DNA of 64,000 nucleotides, from contig OY744616.1 in the NCBI GenBank assembly GCA_963556255.1, forward strand, positions 1,701,110 through 1,765,109. The letters run 5' to 3'. Below the pieces are notes generated by a model. It had not been told where the DNA came from, ran no database searches, and saw only the letters and a list, made by a program, of their open reading frames with translations. This DNA comes from Allolobophora icterica. Its lineage: Eukaryota; Annelida; Clitellata; Crassiclitellata; Lumbricidae. This document shows positions 32,415 through 43,834 of the stretch, piece after piece (position 1 is the first letter of the stretch; every line of letters starts with the position of its first letter). A program made the translations under genes and the position numbers.

Positions 32415-33563
32415 ATGAAAGCACACTCTAGAACTCAGACTGGAGAGAAACCATTTCAATGCCAGTTATGCAAAAAATCATTCACACATCCTTCTCATCT
32501 GGAGATACACAAAAGAACTCACACTGGAGAGAAACCATATCAATGCCAGTTATGCCAGAAATCATTCACACAAACTTCTAATCTGGAGACACACAAAAGA
32601 ACTCATGCCGGAAAGAGGACTTACCAATGCCAGATATGCAAAAACAGTTTTTCCCAGGCTTCCTATCTGAAAGATCATGCAAATATTCATACCGGAAATA
32701 AACCGTACAAATGTCAGTTATGTGAATTTACGACTACTCATAAAACTTATCTAAAGAGGCACATACGAACACATACTGGAGAGAAACCTTATGTTTGCCA
32801 GGTGTGTAGGAAAACATTCTCCCAATTTTCTAATCTGCAAGGCCATATTAGAATCCATACTGGAGAGAAACCGTACCAATGCCATGTTTGTGAAGAGAGA
32901 TTTACTGCATCTTCCAGTCTAAAAAACCATGTTCGAATTCATACTGGAGAAAAACCATACAAATGCCAGTTATGCCAAAAAGCATTCTCACGTAATTCCA
33001 CTCTACTTCTTCATATTAGAATCCATACTGGAGAGAAACCATTTCTTTGTCATCTATGTGATAATATATTTTCTACCTCTTCCAATCTACGACAGCATGC
33101 TCTAATCCATACTGGAGAGAAGCCCTACAAATGCCACACATGTCAAAAAAGGTTTGCCTATTCTTTCGTTTTAAGGAAACATGCAAGAATTCATACTGGA
33201 CAGAAACCGTACCAATGCCAGTTGTGTGAGTTCAAAAGTAATGATTATGGTTATGTAAAGAAGCACATGAGAACACATACAGGAGATAAACCATACCTTT
33301 GCCAGGTATGTCAGAAAACGTTCTCATTGACTTCAGGACTGAGTGTTCATGCAAAAACCCACTCTGGAGAAAAACCATACCTTTGTCAGGCATGTCAGAA
33401 AACATTTTCATGCACTTCAGCTTTGAAAAGACATGGAAGAATCCACAGAGGAGAGAAACCATTTCTGTGTCATGTTTGTAACAAATCATTTTCCATATCT
33501 TCAAGTCTGAAACATCACGAGAAAATCCATTCTGTTGAGAAACCATTTTTTTCTTGCTTATAA
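32415..33563 (+). CDS. C2H2 zinc-finger gene, unit F: 13 fingers
   Basis: 382 codons from an ATG that lies in the helix of the destroyed first finger to the tail ..VEKPFFSCL. Thirteen complete C2H2 fingers with canonical linkers; finger 2 has an altered linker (AGKRTYQ). Finger 10 is the CEFKSNDYGYVKKH type that all units share. No effector domain. The frame is entirely intact, so the gene could work if translation starts at 32415, since the stop just upstream excludes an upstream coding exon. Predicted nuclear DNA-binding protein with unknown target. Confidence 0.75.
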   Translation: MKAHSRTQTGEKPFQCQLCKKSFTHPSHLEIHKRTHTGEKPYQCQLCQKSFTQTSNLETHKRTHAGKRTYQCQICKNSFSQASYLKDHANIHTGNKPYKCQLCEFTTTHKTYLKRHIRTHTGEKPYVCQVCRKTFSQFSNLQGHIRIHTGEKPYQCHVCEERFTASSSLKNHVRIHTGEKPYKCQLCQKAFSRNSTLLLHIRIHTGEKPFLCHLCDNIFSTSSNLRQHALIHTGEKPYKCHTCQKRFAYSFVLRKHARIHTGQKPYQCQLCEFKSNDYGYVKKHMRTHTGDKPYLCQVCQKTFSLTSGLSVHAKTHSGEKPYLCQACQKTFSCTSALKRHGRIHRGEKPFLCHVCNKSFSISSSLKHHEKIHSVEKPFFSCL

Positions 33564-33584
33564 AAGACATTTTCAAATTTTAAA

Positions 33585-34440
33585 AAATCATGTTAGAATT
33601 CACACTGGAGAAAGGTAAACCAGTGCTAGTTATGCCATAGAAATTTCTCATGTATATCTGATCTGCGGGTTCTCAAAAGAATCCATACTATATGAATGCT
33701 AGTAATTGCAAACAACACCATTAGCAGCGTCATGTGTATTTCATTTAGGTCTGTATAATGTCATTATTATGTGGGCTTCATATACCCTGCATGTGATATC
33801 AAAGCTAGAAAATATGAGTTCCATTTAAGAGTATTGTGATATTGGCTTCTTATGTCCGAGATATAAGTCTAGTGTCTAAATAGTTATGCTTCAAACCTTA
33901 CTGGTGACAGTGATGAGAAACGTTACCTGTGCCTGTTTATGCCATAATTTACTTTAACATCTAGTGCTTTCAAACTGATGAGACCCCCTTTTGAAGAAAC
34001 CCTTCCTTATTTGAGAACCCATATTTAAAAGAATCCAGTTTGTACAAATTGGTTCTCAGATTTTCTGGTCTACGGAACCATGCTAGAATTTATACTAAAG
34101 ATCAAAAGTACCTATGGTATTTTTTAGACACAAAACAGATAACATATATAACAGATAGCATCTAAAGAGAAACATGATAACACATACTGAAGAGAAACCA
34201 TAACTTTGTCTGTAAGGAAACATTCGAATGCAATTCAAACGTGACAAGACATGAAAACACCCATACTAGAGAGAAAATACTTCTGTGTCAGGTTTATAAA
34301 AAAACATTTCTTTATATTACAGTCTGCAGAATCATGCTAGAATCCATCTGCACATGTTCCAGTTTTGTCGGACAGCATTTTTCAATCATTATACTCTTCA
34401 GCATCACGAGGGAGGCCACTTAAAAATCCAGAGAAAGTCT
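33585..34440 (+). pseudogene. Fossil finger tail behind unit F
   Basis: Finger relics behind the stop: 33590-33690, 33895-33950, 34010-34110, and the best-kept one at 34190-34310 (FECNSNVTRHENTHTRE then LLCQVYKKTF), with a final one at 34360-34420. Same order as in the other units. Confidence 0.7.
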
Positions 34441-34805
34441 TACAAATTGAAAAATTTTCTGTCTGCTGAGAGTGGAAAATCTGTTTTGAGGATTATTACG
34501 TGTGCTGAATATGTGATGGTCTACTTAGTGTAGAGAAAGAAGTTCTGCAATACTGTTGTAACCATAGATTTACAACTGCCAGTGTTTCTAACAGTACAAA
34601 GACAATAACATCAGTCTCAACAACAAAATAGTTTGACCAGATAATGCGAACTGAGAAGCTCTGCAATGACATTTGATCGAAAGAAATCTGAAATAATTAT
34701 GTGAAAATGTCCTATGATGATCGAAACATCTGAATGTTTAAATTAATGATTGTGTAATAATACACACGCCCATTAATAGTTGTATTAGATATAAAGAGCT
34801 TTATT

Positions 34806-35027
34806 TATTCCGGATATTTCTATAGCGCCTCTGGAACTCAACTACTACTCAGAGGCGCTCCCGACTACAGCATTGATACTGTGCCGGAATTTTCACGCCG
34901 AAGCGCCACGAGCAATTGCGAGTGAAGGACTTGCCCAAGGTCCGTACGCAGCGGCTAGAGTGGGATTCGAACCTGCAACCCAGCGGTCAAAAGGCGCCGA
35001 ACTTATCACTTAGCCACCACGCCCCAC
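34806..35027 (-). mobile_element. tRNA-derived SINE (family 3)
   Basis: Minus strand: GTGGTGGCTAAGTGATAAG (A box) and GCAGGTTCGAATCCCAC (B box), then tRNA-unrelated sequence and an (AATAAATAAA) 3' end. It interrupts the AAAGAGCTTTAAGTAC sequence that is continuous in the other units. Confidence 0.85.
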
Positions 35028-35389
35028 TTTAGGTAAATAAACTTGAATGTTTTTGATCTAGTTTGTGTTCAAGACTTGTTGGTGAAGAGTTTGATGGTTT
35101 AAGAACATTCTTAATTCAATAGACTGTGTCAAAGTAAGCACTACACCTCTACAGATCAAGCTATCTTATTTTCAATGATATACTTTGTATGAAGGATCGT
35201 CATGGTTGCTTTTCACTCATTTCCATTGTTGATTTTATTAATTTCACCTAAGAACTAGGATCTCTTTTTATTTTATTCTGTGACGTATTGTTTTTTTTAC
35301 TCATTTTAATCTTAGGCAGTGACCTGTGAATAATTATGCTTGACTATAGGCCTACACACTTTAGAACCTACTGGTTGGGTACGTTTTGC

Positions 35390-35680
35390 ATTTTGAAAAA
35401 TTTAGTTCCAATTAAGGTGGACAATTCAACCACACCGAGCTGTGTTATTTTAGTTTCTTGATGCTTTTTCAATGATCAAAGATGCTGTTTGTTGTTTCAT
35501 TGTTGTTTACTCGCTTAAATCTTACTGTAACTGTTGATTAATGCACTTCCGTGGTAATTTTGGCGATAATTTCACACACAAAATTAGCGGCAATGATACA
35601 ATTGAAATGTCTTGGCGAGTAAACTTTGTTTAATCTTACTCTGTATTAGTTGATGAGTAAATAAACTACTAGTGACATAT
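35390..35680 (+). terminator. Conserved 3' block of unit F with AATAAA
   Basis: Same block as behind B and D; AATAAA at 35660-35665. Confidence 0.45.
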
Positions 35681-37070
35681 TGTACCCATTGTACAGCCAT
35701 CGGAAAACATGTCCGCTGGGAATAACAGCTGGCCCTAAGACCTTAGCATAGACCCGGCGTAGTCCCCTCTATGCAATCAGTCTTTCCGTTCACCAGCTCT
35801 GTTGAAAAATGTACTTATATTCTCTGGAGACTGATAACTTTTCTCAATTCCCACAAGAGGAGTGATTAGATGGAGAGCAAGGCACCATTCGCTCCTCGCT
35901 TAACTATGTCACGAATAATGCAAACGCGTTAGCCAGAGATGAAATGATGAAACTCCTATAGCCTATAAGCCTTAGCCATGATCGGATGCAGTAGGCCTAA
36001 GTGTGATGGGATAGGCGCCTATGCATTCGCCTCTCTGGCGTTTCCCTAAGACCAGTGTCATTGAATCGCATAGTCGTAGAACAGTTGTGGAAGAGCCGTT
36101 TAGTTTTCTTAGTAATACTGAATCTGTGAATTTCCTGAATCCTCCAAATCGTGAACATCGCATCAAACCTTTAAAATTCTACCAACCTGCCGTTTAATAG
36201 CTGCCTATAATAGGGCCTAACGTTCCAGACTGATACAAAATTTGTTCGACTGATTCTGTTGCCAATCTAGAAATGGTTTAGACTCAAAAGTTCAGTTGCA
36301 GTCAAAAAATACGTCAGAATTTCCTTTCGATTGATTTCTGTTGTTAAGCAAGCAGCGCCTTTTACGAGTTTCTTGAAATAGGCGCTATATAAAACTGCCA
36401 TTAAACTTGCCAACTTTTGAGAAAGCATTTACAGGTGCTGCCTTGCATTCGATGATTATCCAAACTACATCTAAAACTGTGATAAATATAATAGTCTATG
36501 TTAATATAAACTTTGTCTACCACCCAAGGATTCTATAGGCCTATTAGGTCCTTGTCTACCACCTAACGGAAATATAGGCTACGACACAGAGCTGCGGATA
36601 AGATAAAGAGGCGTCGTGTTCCGTATGCGTTTCTACTAAGAGTTCAATTGAACGCATGAGAACATCGTCTACACAAAGAACGGAATACAAATTCAGGAAG
36701 AAACTTGTGTCAGATGAATACCATTTTCAGTTGAATGAGTACAAACTCTTAATTTGGTTTAAATAGGTTTCGAATAAGGTGAGAGCATTTCTGGCTTAAC
36801 CGATGAAGACTCCATCACCTCAACTTCGACCTTAACCCATATCTGCTTGGGAATGCGTAAGCCGTCTAGCCAGCCACTGAATTTATTTCCATTATGTGGC
36901 ATAACCTTTTGTATATTCGGATTGCATACAATAATTAAACGACATAGTACAGTCGAAAAGGCCGTTACTGTCGGTTGGAAAGACTCGAACACTTCTCATA
37001 TATAAAAATAACCTCCTTAATTACCACAGGTAGCCGAAGCTTAGGACTAATTAACTGCAATGAGATTAAC
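35681..37070. other. Spacer between units F and G, no gene seen
   Basis: Mostly unit-level repeat sequence shared with 5380-5600, 25980-26400 and 53440-53640. Short frames only. Confidence 0.4.
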
Positions 37071-37440
37071 TTAGTAGTAATGAATACAAAATGAAGACAA
37101 CGCGTCCTTTGTCTGACGTCACAATATCTTTTCAAGACGCCATTATTTATTTCAAACCTTCGCATATTTATAAAATTTAAATAACATTCTAAATTTATTT
37201 TCTTTTGAACAAATTTTTAACTTAGTACTGAGTGACATGTTTCGCTTAATTAAAACTATATCTGCTTTATGCTTTATTTTGACAACTCTTGCACAAAATA
37301 AAATTTCCTTGTTTACGTAGAGACCAGAGCCGTATATTGGTAATATACGGCTCTGGTAGAGACCACAAAAATATGACGTCACGAATTTTAATGCATTGTA
37401 CAGGGTAAGATTCAAATCTACAGTTCACAAAAAACAACTT
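37071..37440 (+). promoter_or_regulatory. 5' block of unit G with two CREs
   Basis: TGACGTCA at 37114-37121 and again at 37374-37381, with the usual TTGCACAAAATAAAATTTCC between. Donor-like GGGTAAGATTC follows at about 37402. The first CRE lies in a block that also occurs at 62930-63060, at the window's far end. Confidence 0.4.
37318..37365. repeat. Perfect micro-hairpin inserted in the unit G 5' block
   Basis: Arms CCAGAGCCGTATATT and complement (15 bp) around a 3-base loop, flanked by TAGAGACCA on both sides (37318-37326, 37357-37365). Other units lack it and read TAGAGACCACAAAACTATG directly. Confidence 0.85.
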
Positions 37441-37530
37441 AATTATCTTGGTAATCGTAATCTCCAAACTTCTAAAGCGCCACTCGAAGGCCAAGCGCAG
37501 GACACCAGCCTATTCACGAGCGCTACGTCA

Positions 37531-37680
37531 GATCAGAGGGGGTTTCCAGAGAGTAGTCCAAAAGAGGTCCAAGTCCGATTTCCAGGAGGCCAAACCAAAT
37601 CAGAGGGGGTTTCCAGAGAGTAGTCTAAAAGATGTCCAGGTCTGATTTCCAGGGTACCAGATGAGGAGGTTTAAAGAGAG
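37531..37680 (+). repeat. 67-bp tandem repeat
   Basis: ATCAGAGGGGGTTTCCAGAG at 37532 recurs at 37599, with a partial third copy from about 37645. No clear function. Confidence 0.8.
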
Positions 37681-38271
37681 TGGATAGGGGTCAATTTCTC
37701 ATGATGCGGTGGGAGAAAGTTTTTCAGAAAATGCCACAGGAGAATTTCACAACAAATGCATAATACTTGCATATAAACTCACTCATTTAAACTCTGCTAC
37801 AGAATTTCCTTGAAAGCGTCTTCTCGATCCTGAACAACCTTTTGGCAAACCCAACCGTGGAAATCCAGCAAAAGGACACTGTTGTAAGCAAGCCGATTTA
37901 TGCTGAATAAACTTGATTCATAGCAACTATAGATGCTCTCTCATGATGCTAACTCAGAAACACTCAATAAAAACAACCTTGTTATTCTATGAGACTTGGT
38001 ACCGTTGATCAGTCAGGTTGCACATAAAATAGAATAGAATATTCTTTATTAAAGTTAAGCCTATCGTTTATGCACCAAAGTGCATTTGATCCCTCGGGAA
38101 TTAATAATTATCCTGACAATAGAAGAAATCCTGAGAGAGCTAGGGCCGAACAAAAGTGGCTTTAAAGCGTTTAATATTGTTATTGCTGAGAATACCTGGT
38201 TTCTCTCGTGTCATCGGTTATACTAGGTAAAACTGCACCAATTCTAAGATTAAAAGCAGCCTACTTTCCTA

Positions 38272-38319
38272 CCGTTAGAGTTTGAGACTATTGGCCCAAA
38301 TAGTCTCAAACTCTAACGG
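38272..38319. repeat. Perfect 21-bp palindrome in the unit G intron
   Basis: CCGTTAGAGTTTGAG.. and its exact complement, separated by GGCCCA. Units F and I have only the right half (..CTAACGGCAAAGTGG), so the left arm is a local inverted copy. Confidence 0.85.
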
Positions 38320-38391
38320 CAAAGTGGAATTATTATTGGTATTGTTATAAGTTATTTTTGCCATTGTTATTATTTTATTATGTTATTGTTA

Positions 38392-38775
<384 letters not shown>

Positions 38776-38785
38776 CCGAGAATTC

Positions 38786-38999
38786 ATGTCTAGGTTCTGT
38801 TCGCTCAGAAAATCGAGTTCACCGCCGCTGCCTCCGTTAAGAAAGCGATGGATATCGACGGGTTTGTTGCTCTTTGGCTCCGGGCAGCTTTGACATGGCG
38901 CCTTGGAAAGCCACTGCGTTGAAACGCTGCACCATCACCGATAGGCTCTTGAATAGGAAGTTTGTTTCGCAGGAGTCATCGGTGGTTTTCGACAGCCGT
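38786..38999 (-). mobile_element. Short LINE 3' fragment (unit G intron)
   Basis: About 95% identical by eye to the last 213 bp of the unit F LINE (30184-30396), same orientation and same place in the unit, but truncated at a different point. Confidence 0.85.
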
Positions 39000-39523
39000 T
39001 GTTAGTATACTCCCACCGGCTGGGGAGGCGTATAAAATATCCGCCACCGTTGTTGCCATTGTGACTTCGCGAAAGTGTTCGCGCCTTGGTACCGGCCGGG
39101 CAGCATCGACATTATTATTCTTATTTTCTGAGCATTGCAGATCAGATATAGCGCTATAAAAATTTCTTGAGAATATAAGCAGAGTCTGTAACATCGATGA
39201 CAGCTTTTAGTTGACTTTTTGCGTGGGATATGTGCAACGGAAAGCAGAATGCTTTGAAGAGAATTTATTTCTTGTAATAGGACAATAGGTATACCATAGA
39301 TAACGATAATTTCTACAACTGCCTGCTAAAACTAGTTAAAATACCCAAACCATGATACTGAATAAAGGTTCATAGTGGCATGTAAGTGAGTTTCTATCGT
39401 TGCCTTTTTAAGGCTGTTCCGAATAACCGATAGGTACTTCAGTCTAGTTTGTTCCAGATGTTACTTATTCTTCACCTTTCTAGACACACCTTTAATTCAA
39501 ACCCTTCTGTTAGTTCTTCACAG

Positions 39524-39589
39524 GTTCTGAAGCTCGGAAAATATATAACTTTCCCTGTTGTGTCATAAACATTTTCATACTCTTCAGTT
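39524..39589 (+). pseudogene. Decayed first finger of unit G
   Basis: Good acceptor (TAGTTCTTCACAG, AG at 39522-39523) but the first finger is frame-broken (CTTTCCCTGTTGTGTCATAA). As in F, the helix ATG then opens the rest of the array. Confidence 0.65.
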
Positions 39590-40975
39590 ATGAAAAGACA
39601 CACTAGAACTCATACTGGGGAGAAACAATATCAGTGCCGATTATGCAAGAAATCATTCACACAACCTTCTCATCTGGAGAACCATAAAAGAGCTCATACT
39701 AGAGAGAGGCGTTACCAATGCCAGGTGTGCAAAAACAGGTTTTTCCATGGTTCCCATCTGAAAAACCATGAAAAAATTCATACCGGAAATAAGCCGCACA
39801 AATGTCAGTTATGTGAATTTAAAACTAATGATAAAAATTATCTTAAGAAGCACATGAGAAGACATACAGGAGAGAAACCATACGTTTGCCAGGTATGTCA
39901 GAAAACATTCTCCCACTGTTCTAATCTACACGTCCACATTAGAATACATACTGGAGAGAAACCTTACCAATGCCATGCTTGCCAAAAAAGATTTACCCTA
40001 TCTTTCAGTCTGAAAAATCATGTTAGAATTCATACTGGAGAAAAACCGTACCAGTGCCAGTTATGCCATAAAGCATTTGCACATAATTCCAATCTACTGG
40101 TTCATATTAGAATCCATACTGGAAAGAAACCTTACCAATGCCATACTTGTCTAGAAAGATTTACCGTATCTTGCACTCTAAAAAACCATGTTAGAATTCA
40201 TACAAAAACGCCATTCAAATGCCAGTTATGCCAAGAAGCATTCTCACAAAATTCCACTCTACTGGTTCACAAGAGAACCCATACTGGTGAGAAACCATTT
40301 CTTTGTCATATATGTCAGGAAACAGTTTCTTCTTACAGTTTACGAAAACATGTTAGAATCCATGCTGGAGAGAAGCCTTACAAATGCCACACATGTCAAA
40401 AAAGGTTTGCTCTTTCTTGCGATTTAAAGAAACATGCAAGAATTCATACTGGAGAGAAACCATACCACTGCCAGTTGTGTGGGTTCAAAGGTAATGATTC
40501 TGGTTATCTAAGGAGGCACATGAGAATTCATACCGGAGAGAAACCTTACCACTGCCAGTTGTGTGGGTTCAAAGGTAATGATTCTGGTTATCTGAGGAGG
40601 CACATGAGAACACACACAGGAGAAAGACCATACCTTTGCCAGGTATGTCAGAAATCGTTCACATTCAGTTCAAATCTGATCGATCATGAAAAAACCCACT
40701 ATGGAGAAAAACCATACCTTTGCCAGGTATGTCAGAAAACATTCGCATGTGCTTCCAATATGAGAAGGCACGAAAGAACCCACTCTGGAGAAAAACCATA
40801 CCTTTGCCAGGTATGTCAGAAAACATTTCCACGTGCCTCACACCTGAAAAGTCATGAAAATACCCACTCTGGATATAAACCATACCTTTGCCAGGTTTGT
40901 CAGAAAACATTTGGACGTGCCTCACATCTTGAACGTCATGAAAAAATCCACTCTCGTGAGAAACCATACCTTTGA
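39590..40975 (+). CDS. C2H2 zinc-finger gene, unit G: 16 fingers, prematurely stopped
   Basis: 461 codons from an ATG in the first finger's helix. Sixteen fingers are readable. Finger 9 is one residue short ([17 protein letters not shown]11) and the linker after finger 7 is shortened (HTKTPFK). Fingers 11 and 12 (40468-40635) are fresh duplicates. TGA at 40973-40975 replaces the first cysteine codon of the next finger. Beyond it the frame is still open for one more finger, then meets the TAA shared with unit A (near 41077) and the old terminal tail ..SRM at 41152. A shortened protein could be made; otherwise it is a pseudogene. Confidence 0.65.
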   Translation: MKRHTRTHTGEKQYQCRLCKKSFTQPSHLENHKRAHTRERRYQCQVCKNRFFHGSHLKNHEKIHTGNKPHKCQLCEFKTNDKNYLKKHMRRHTGEKPYVCQVCQKTFSHCSNLHVHIRIHTGEKPYQCHACQKRFTLSFSLKNHVRIHTGEKPYQCQLCHKAFAHNSNLLVHIRIHTGKKPYQCHTCLERFTVSCTLKNHVRIHTKTPFKCQLCQEAFSQNSTLLVHKRTHTGEKPFLCHICQETVSSYSLRKHVRIHAGEKPYKCHTCQKRFALSCDLKKHARIHTGEKPYHCQLCGFKGNDSGYLRRHMRIHTGEKPYHCQLCGFKGNDSGYLRRHMRTHTGERPYLCQVCQKSFTFSSNLIDHEKTHYGEKPYLCQVCQKTFACASNMRRHERTHSGEKPYLCQVCQKTFPRASHLKSHENTHSGYKPYLCQVCQKTFGRASHLERHEKIHSREKPYL

Positions 40976-41152
40976 CATCTATGTCAGAAAACGTTTTCAC
41001 GCGCTTCAGCTGTGAAAAGACATGGAAGAATGCATGCAGGAGAGAAACCATTTCTGTGTCATGTTTGTAACAAAACATAATCTCAACCTTCAAAGCTGAA
41101 ACATCACGAGAGAACCCATTCGGTGGAGAAACCACTTGTATCTCGTATGTAA
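40976..41152 (+). pseudogene. Untranslated last fingers of unit G
   Basis: In frame behind the TGA: CHLCQKTFSRASAVKRH and FLCHVCNKT then TAA, followed by SQPSKLKHHERTHS. Shows that loss of the end is recent relative to the family. Confidence 0.75.
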
Positions 41153-41169
41153 AAGACATTTTCAAAATT

Positions 41170-42170
41170 AAAACTCATGTTAGAATTCATACTGGAGAAA
41201 GTGAAGACAATGCCAGCTATGTCAAGGAATAGTTTCATGCAACTATGATCTGCGGGTTCACAAAAGAACCCGTACTATACTGGAACAATATAACGCAAAC
41301 CATGAAACTCGCAGTAACATTTGATCAAAAGAAATTATCTGAAATATCTGAAAATGTCTTATGATGATAGAAGCTTCTGGCTACGAAACATGATGAAGAA
41401 TTTTAAGTTAATGAATGAATGGCAGTAGTGTCAAATAACCCCAGTATCAGCATCATGTGTATTACATATAGGCCCTAAGTCTGTATAATGTCATTATTTT
41501 GTGGGCTTCATAAGTCGTGCATATGATATCAAACACAAGCGTATGGGTGTCTTATATCATACATATATGTGAGACTGCTCTCTATATAGTTAAGCTTCAA
41601 CCTACTGGTCGGAAACGTTATCTATTATGCCATAATTTCTTTTAAGATTTAGTGATTTCAAGACTCTCATGAGACTCTATACTGGAGAAATCTGTGCCAT
41701 TTATGGCTGAAGCAGTTCTAACAATCTCTTTTTTCATGACTTACTTGAGAACTGATATTGGAAAGAATCCAATTTGTAAAAATTGGTTCGTCCGCTCTTC
41801 TGGTCTACTAGGTCATGGTGGAATTCATATTTAATAGAGATCAAACGTCCCTATGCCAGTTTTTTTACACACAAAACAGATAACATAGTCATCTAAAGAG
41901 GAACATGATAGCATATACTGAAGGGAAACCATAACTTTGTCTGTATGGAAGCATTCAAATGGACTTCAAACTTGACAAGACATGAAAACACCCTTACTAG
42001 AGAGAAAATACTTCTGGGGGAGGTTTATAAAAAAAATCCTGTTAAAATCTATCTTTACCAGTTCCAGTTATGCCGGAGAGCATTTTGCAATAGGCCTATA
42101 TCTACTCTGCAGCTTCATGAAAGAACCCACATAAAAAAAACCAGAGAAAGTCTTACAATATGAAAAATAT
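41170..42170 (+). pseudogene. Fossil finger tail behind unit G
   Basis: Relics as in other units; the piece at 41945-42160 is still open (TSNLTRHENTLTREKIL..YQFQLCRRAFC..LQLHERTH). Confidence 0.7.
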
Positions 42171-43105
42171 TCTATTTGCTGAAAGAGGAAAATATGTTCA
42201 GGGGATTATTGTTTGTGCTGAATATGTGATGGTGTATTTAGTGTAGAGAAAGAAGTTTTGAAGTACTGTTGTAGCCATAGATTTACAACTGCCAGTTTTT
42301 CTAGCACAGTACAAAGAGAATAATGTCAGTCTCAATAACAAAATAGTCTGACCGGATAATTCAAACCAAGAAACACTGCAATGACAATTAGTCGAAAGAA
42401 ATTATCTGAAATATTTGAACATGTTCTACGATTTTCGAAGTATCTGGATACGGAGCATGATGCCGAATTTTAAGTTAATGAATACGTAACGATACACATG
42501 AATGAATTATTAATATTTGTTTCAAAAGTAAAGAGCTTTAAGTACAAAAAACTTGAATGTGTTTAGGACCTGCTGATCAAGTTTTTGATGTTTTAGGAAC
42601 ATTTTTAATTTGATAGATTGTGTGTCAAATTTAGCACTTCAACTATACTGATCTATTTTATTTTGCAAGGAGATACTTTATATGAAGAAGGATCATCATG
42701 ATTGCTTTTTACTCATGTCCTTAGTTACTTTAACTGATTTCACTCACTCATAAGGATTAATTTTCTTATTTTATTAAGTGGCTTATTGTTGCTTTACTCA
42801 TTTTTAATCTTAGGCAGTCAGTTTTGAATAACTATCTTTGTAATAACTATCTTTGTCTATGCACACTTTAGAACATACTGGTTGGGTATGTTTTTGCATT
42901 TAGGAAAAACTGAGTTCGATTAAGTTGGACAGTTCAGCCACACTGAGCTGTATTATTTTAGTTTGATGATACTTTTTCAATGATCAGGGATCCTGTTTGT
43001 TGTTTTATTGTTGTTTACTTGCTTCAAACATACTGTAGCTATAGATTAACGCTCTACCAAGGTAATGTAGGCGATAATTTCACACAAAATCAACAGCAAT
43101 TGTAG

Positions 43106-43596
43106 CATACCCCTAAGCCGCCGCCGTTAGCCGCCGAGCCGAAAAAATTTCTGCAAGCCGAAAAACCGCCGGACATTTTGCGGCTTAGCCGAAAAACCGC
43201 CGAGAGTTATTTCACGGCTAGCCGCCGGAAAAAAGTTCGGCTAGAACATGCGCACAGTTGTGATTATAAAGTTTCCACGCTGGCTTGCTAGTTTGTACTT
43301 AGTGTTCAATGAGGGGTAATTGCTGACGTCAGTCACAATCATGGACAATCATGGATGTCTCAATTTAAAAGTAGTCCCTACTGTATATTGTATTACTGTG
43401 TTAATGATTGATGCACTTATAGTCGAAAAAGGTAGTTTACGCGCTTAAATAGCGTAAACTACCCTTTTCGGCTAGCCGTAAAAATTTACGGCTAGCCGAA
43501 AAAGGTAGTTTACGCTCTTTTACGGCTAGCCGAAAAACCAGCCGTAAATTTGCTCAAGCCAGCCGTTAACTATAAAAATTACGGCTTAGGGGTATA
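43106..43596. mobile_element. hAT-type element, 491 bp
   Basis: Ends ATACCCCTAAGCCG and complement, perfect 8-bp duplication AATTGTAG (43098-43105, 43597-43604). Subterminal regions are built of GCCGAAAAACC and CGGCTAGCCG words. It sits in the 3' block of unit G and separates it from its AATAAA region. Confidence 0.9.
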
Positions 43597-43834
43597 AATT
43601 GTAGGCCTACGTCTTGGCAAAAAACTTTTTTTAATTTCACTTTGTATTATTTGAACAGTAAAGAAACTATTAGTGACATAGGCTAGCTGTCTATAACAGT
43701 GTGATATAAAATCTGTTCGACCGATTCTGTTGCCAATTTCGAAATGGTTTAGACTCGAAAGTCCAGCTGCAGTCAAAATGTCAGAATTTCATTTCGATTG
43801 ATTTTCTGTCGTTGGGCAAGGACGTGCGCCATTT

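Noticed and set aside
34900..35027. Possible tRNA gene on the minus strand
   Set aside because: A and B boxes are present, but no cloverleaf is apparent and the sequence continues as a SINE with an A/T-rich tail.
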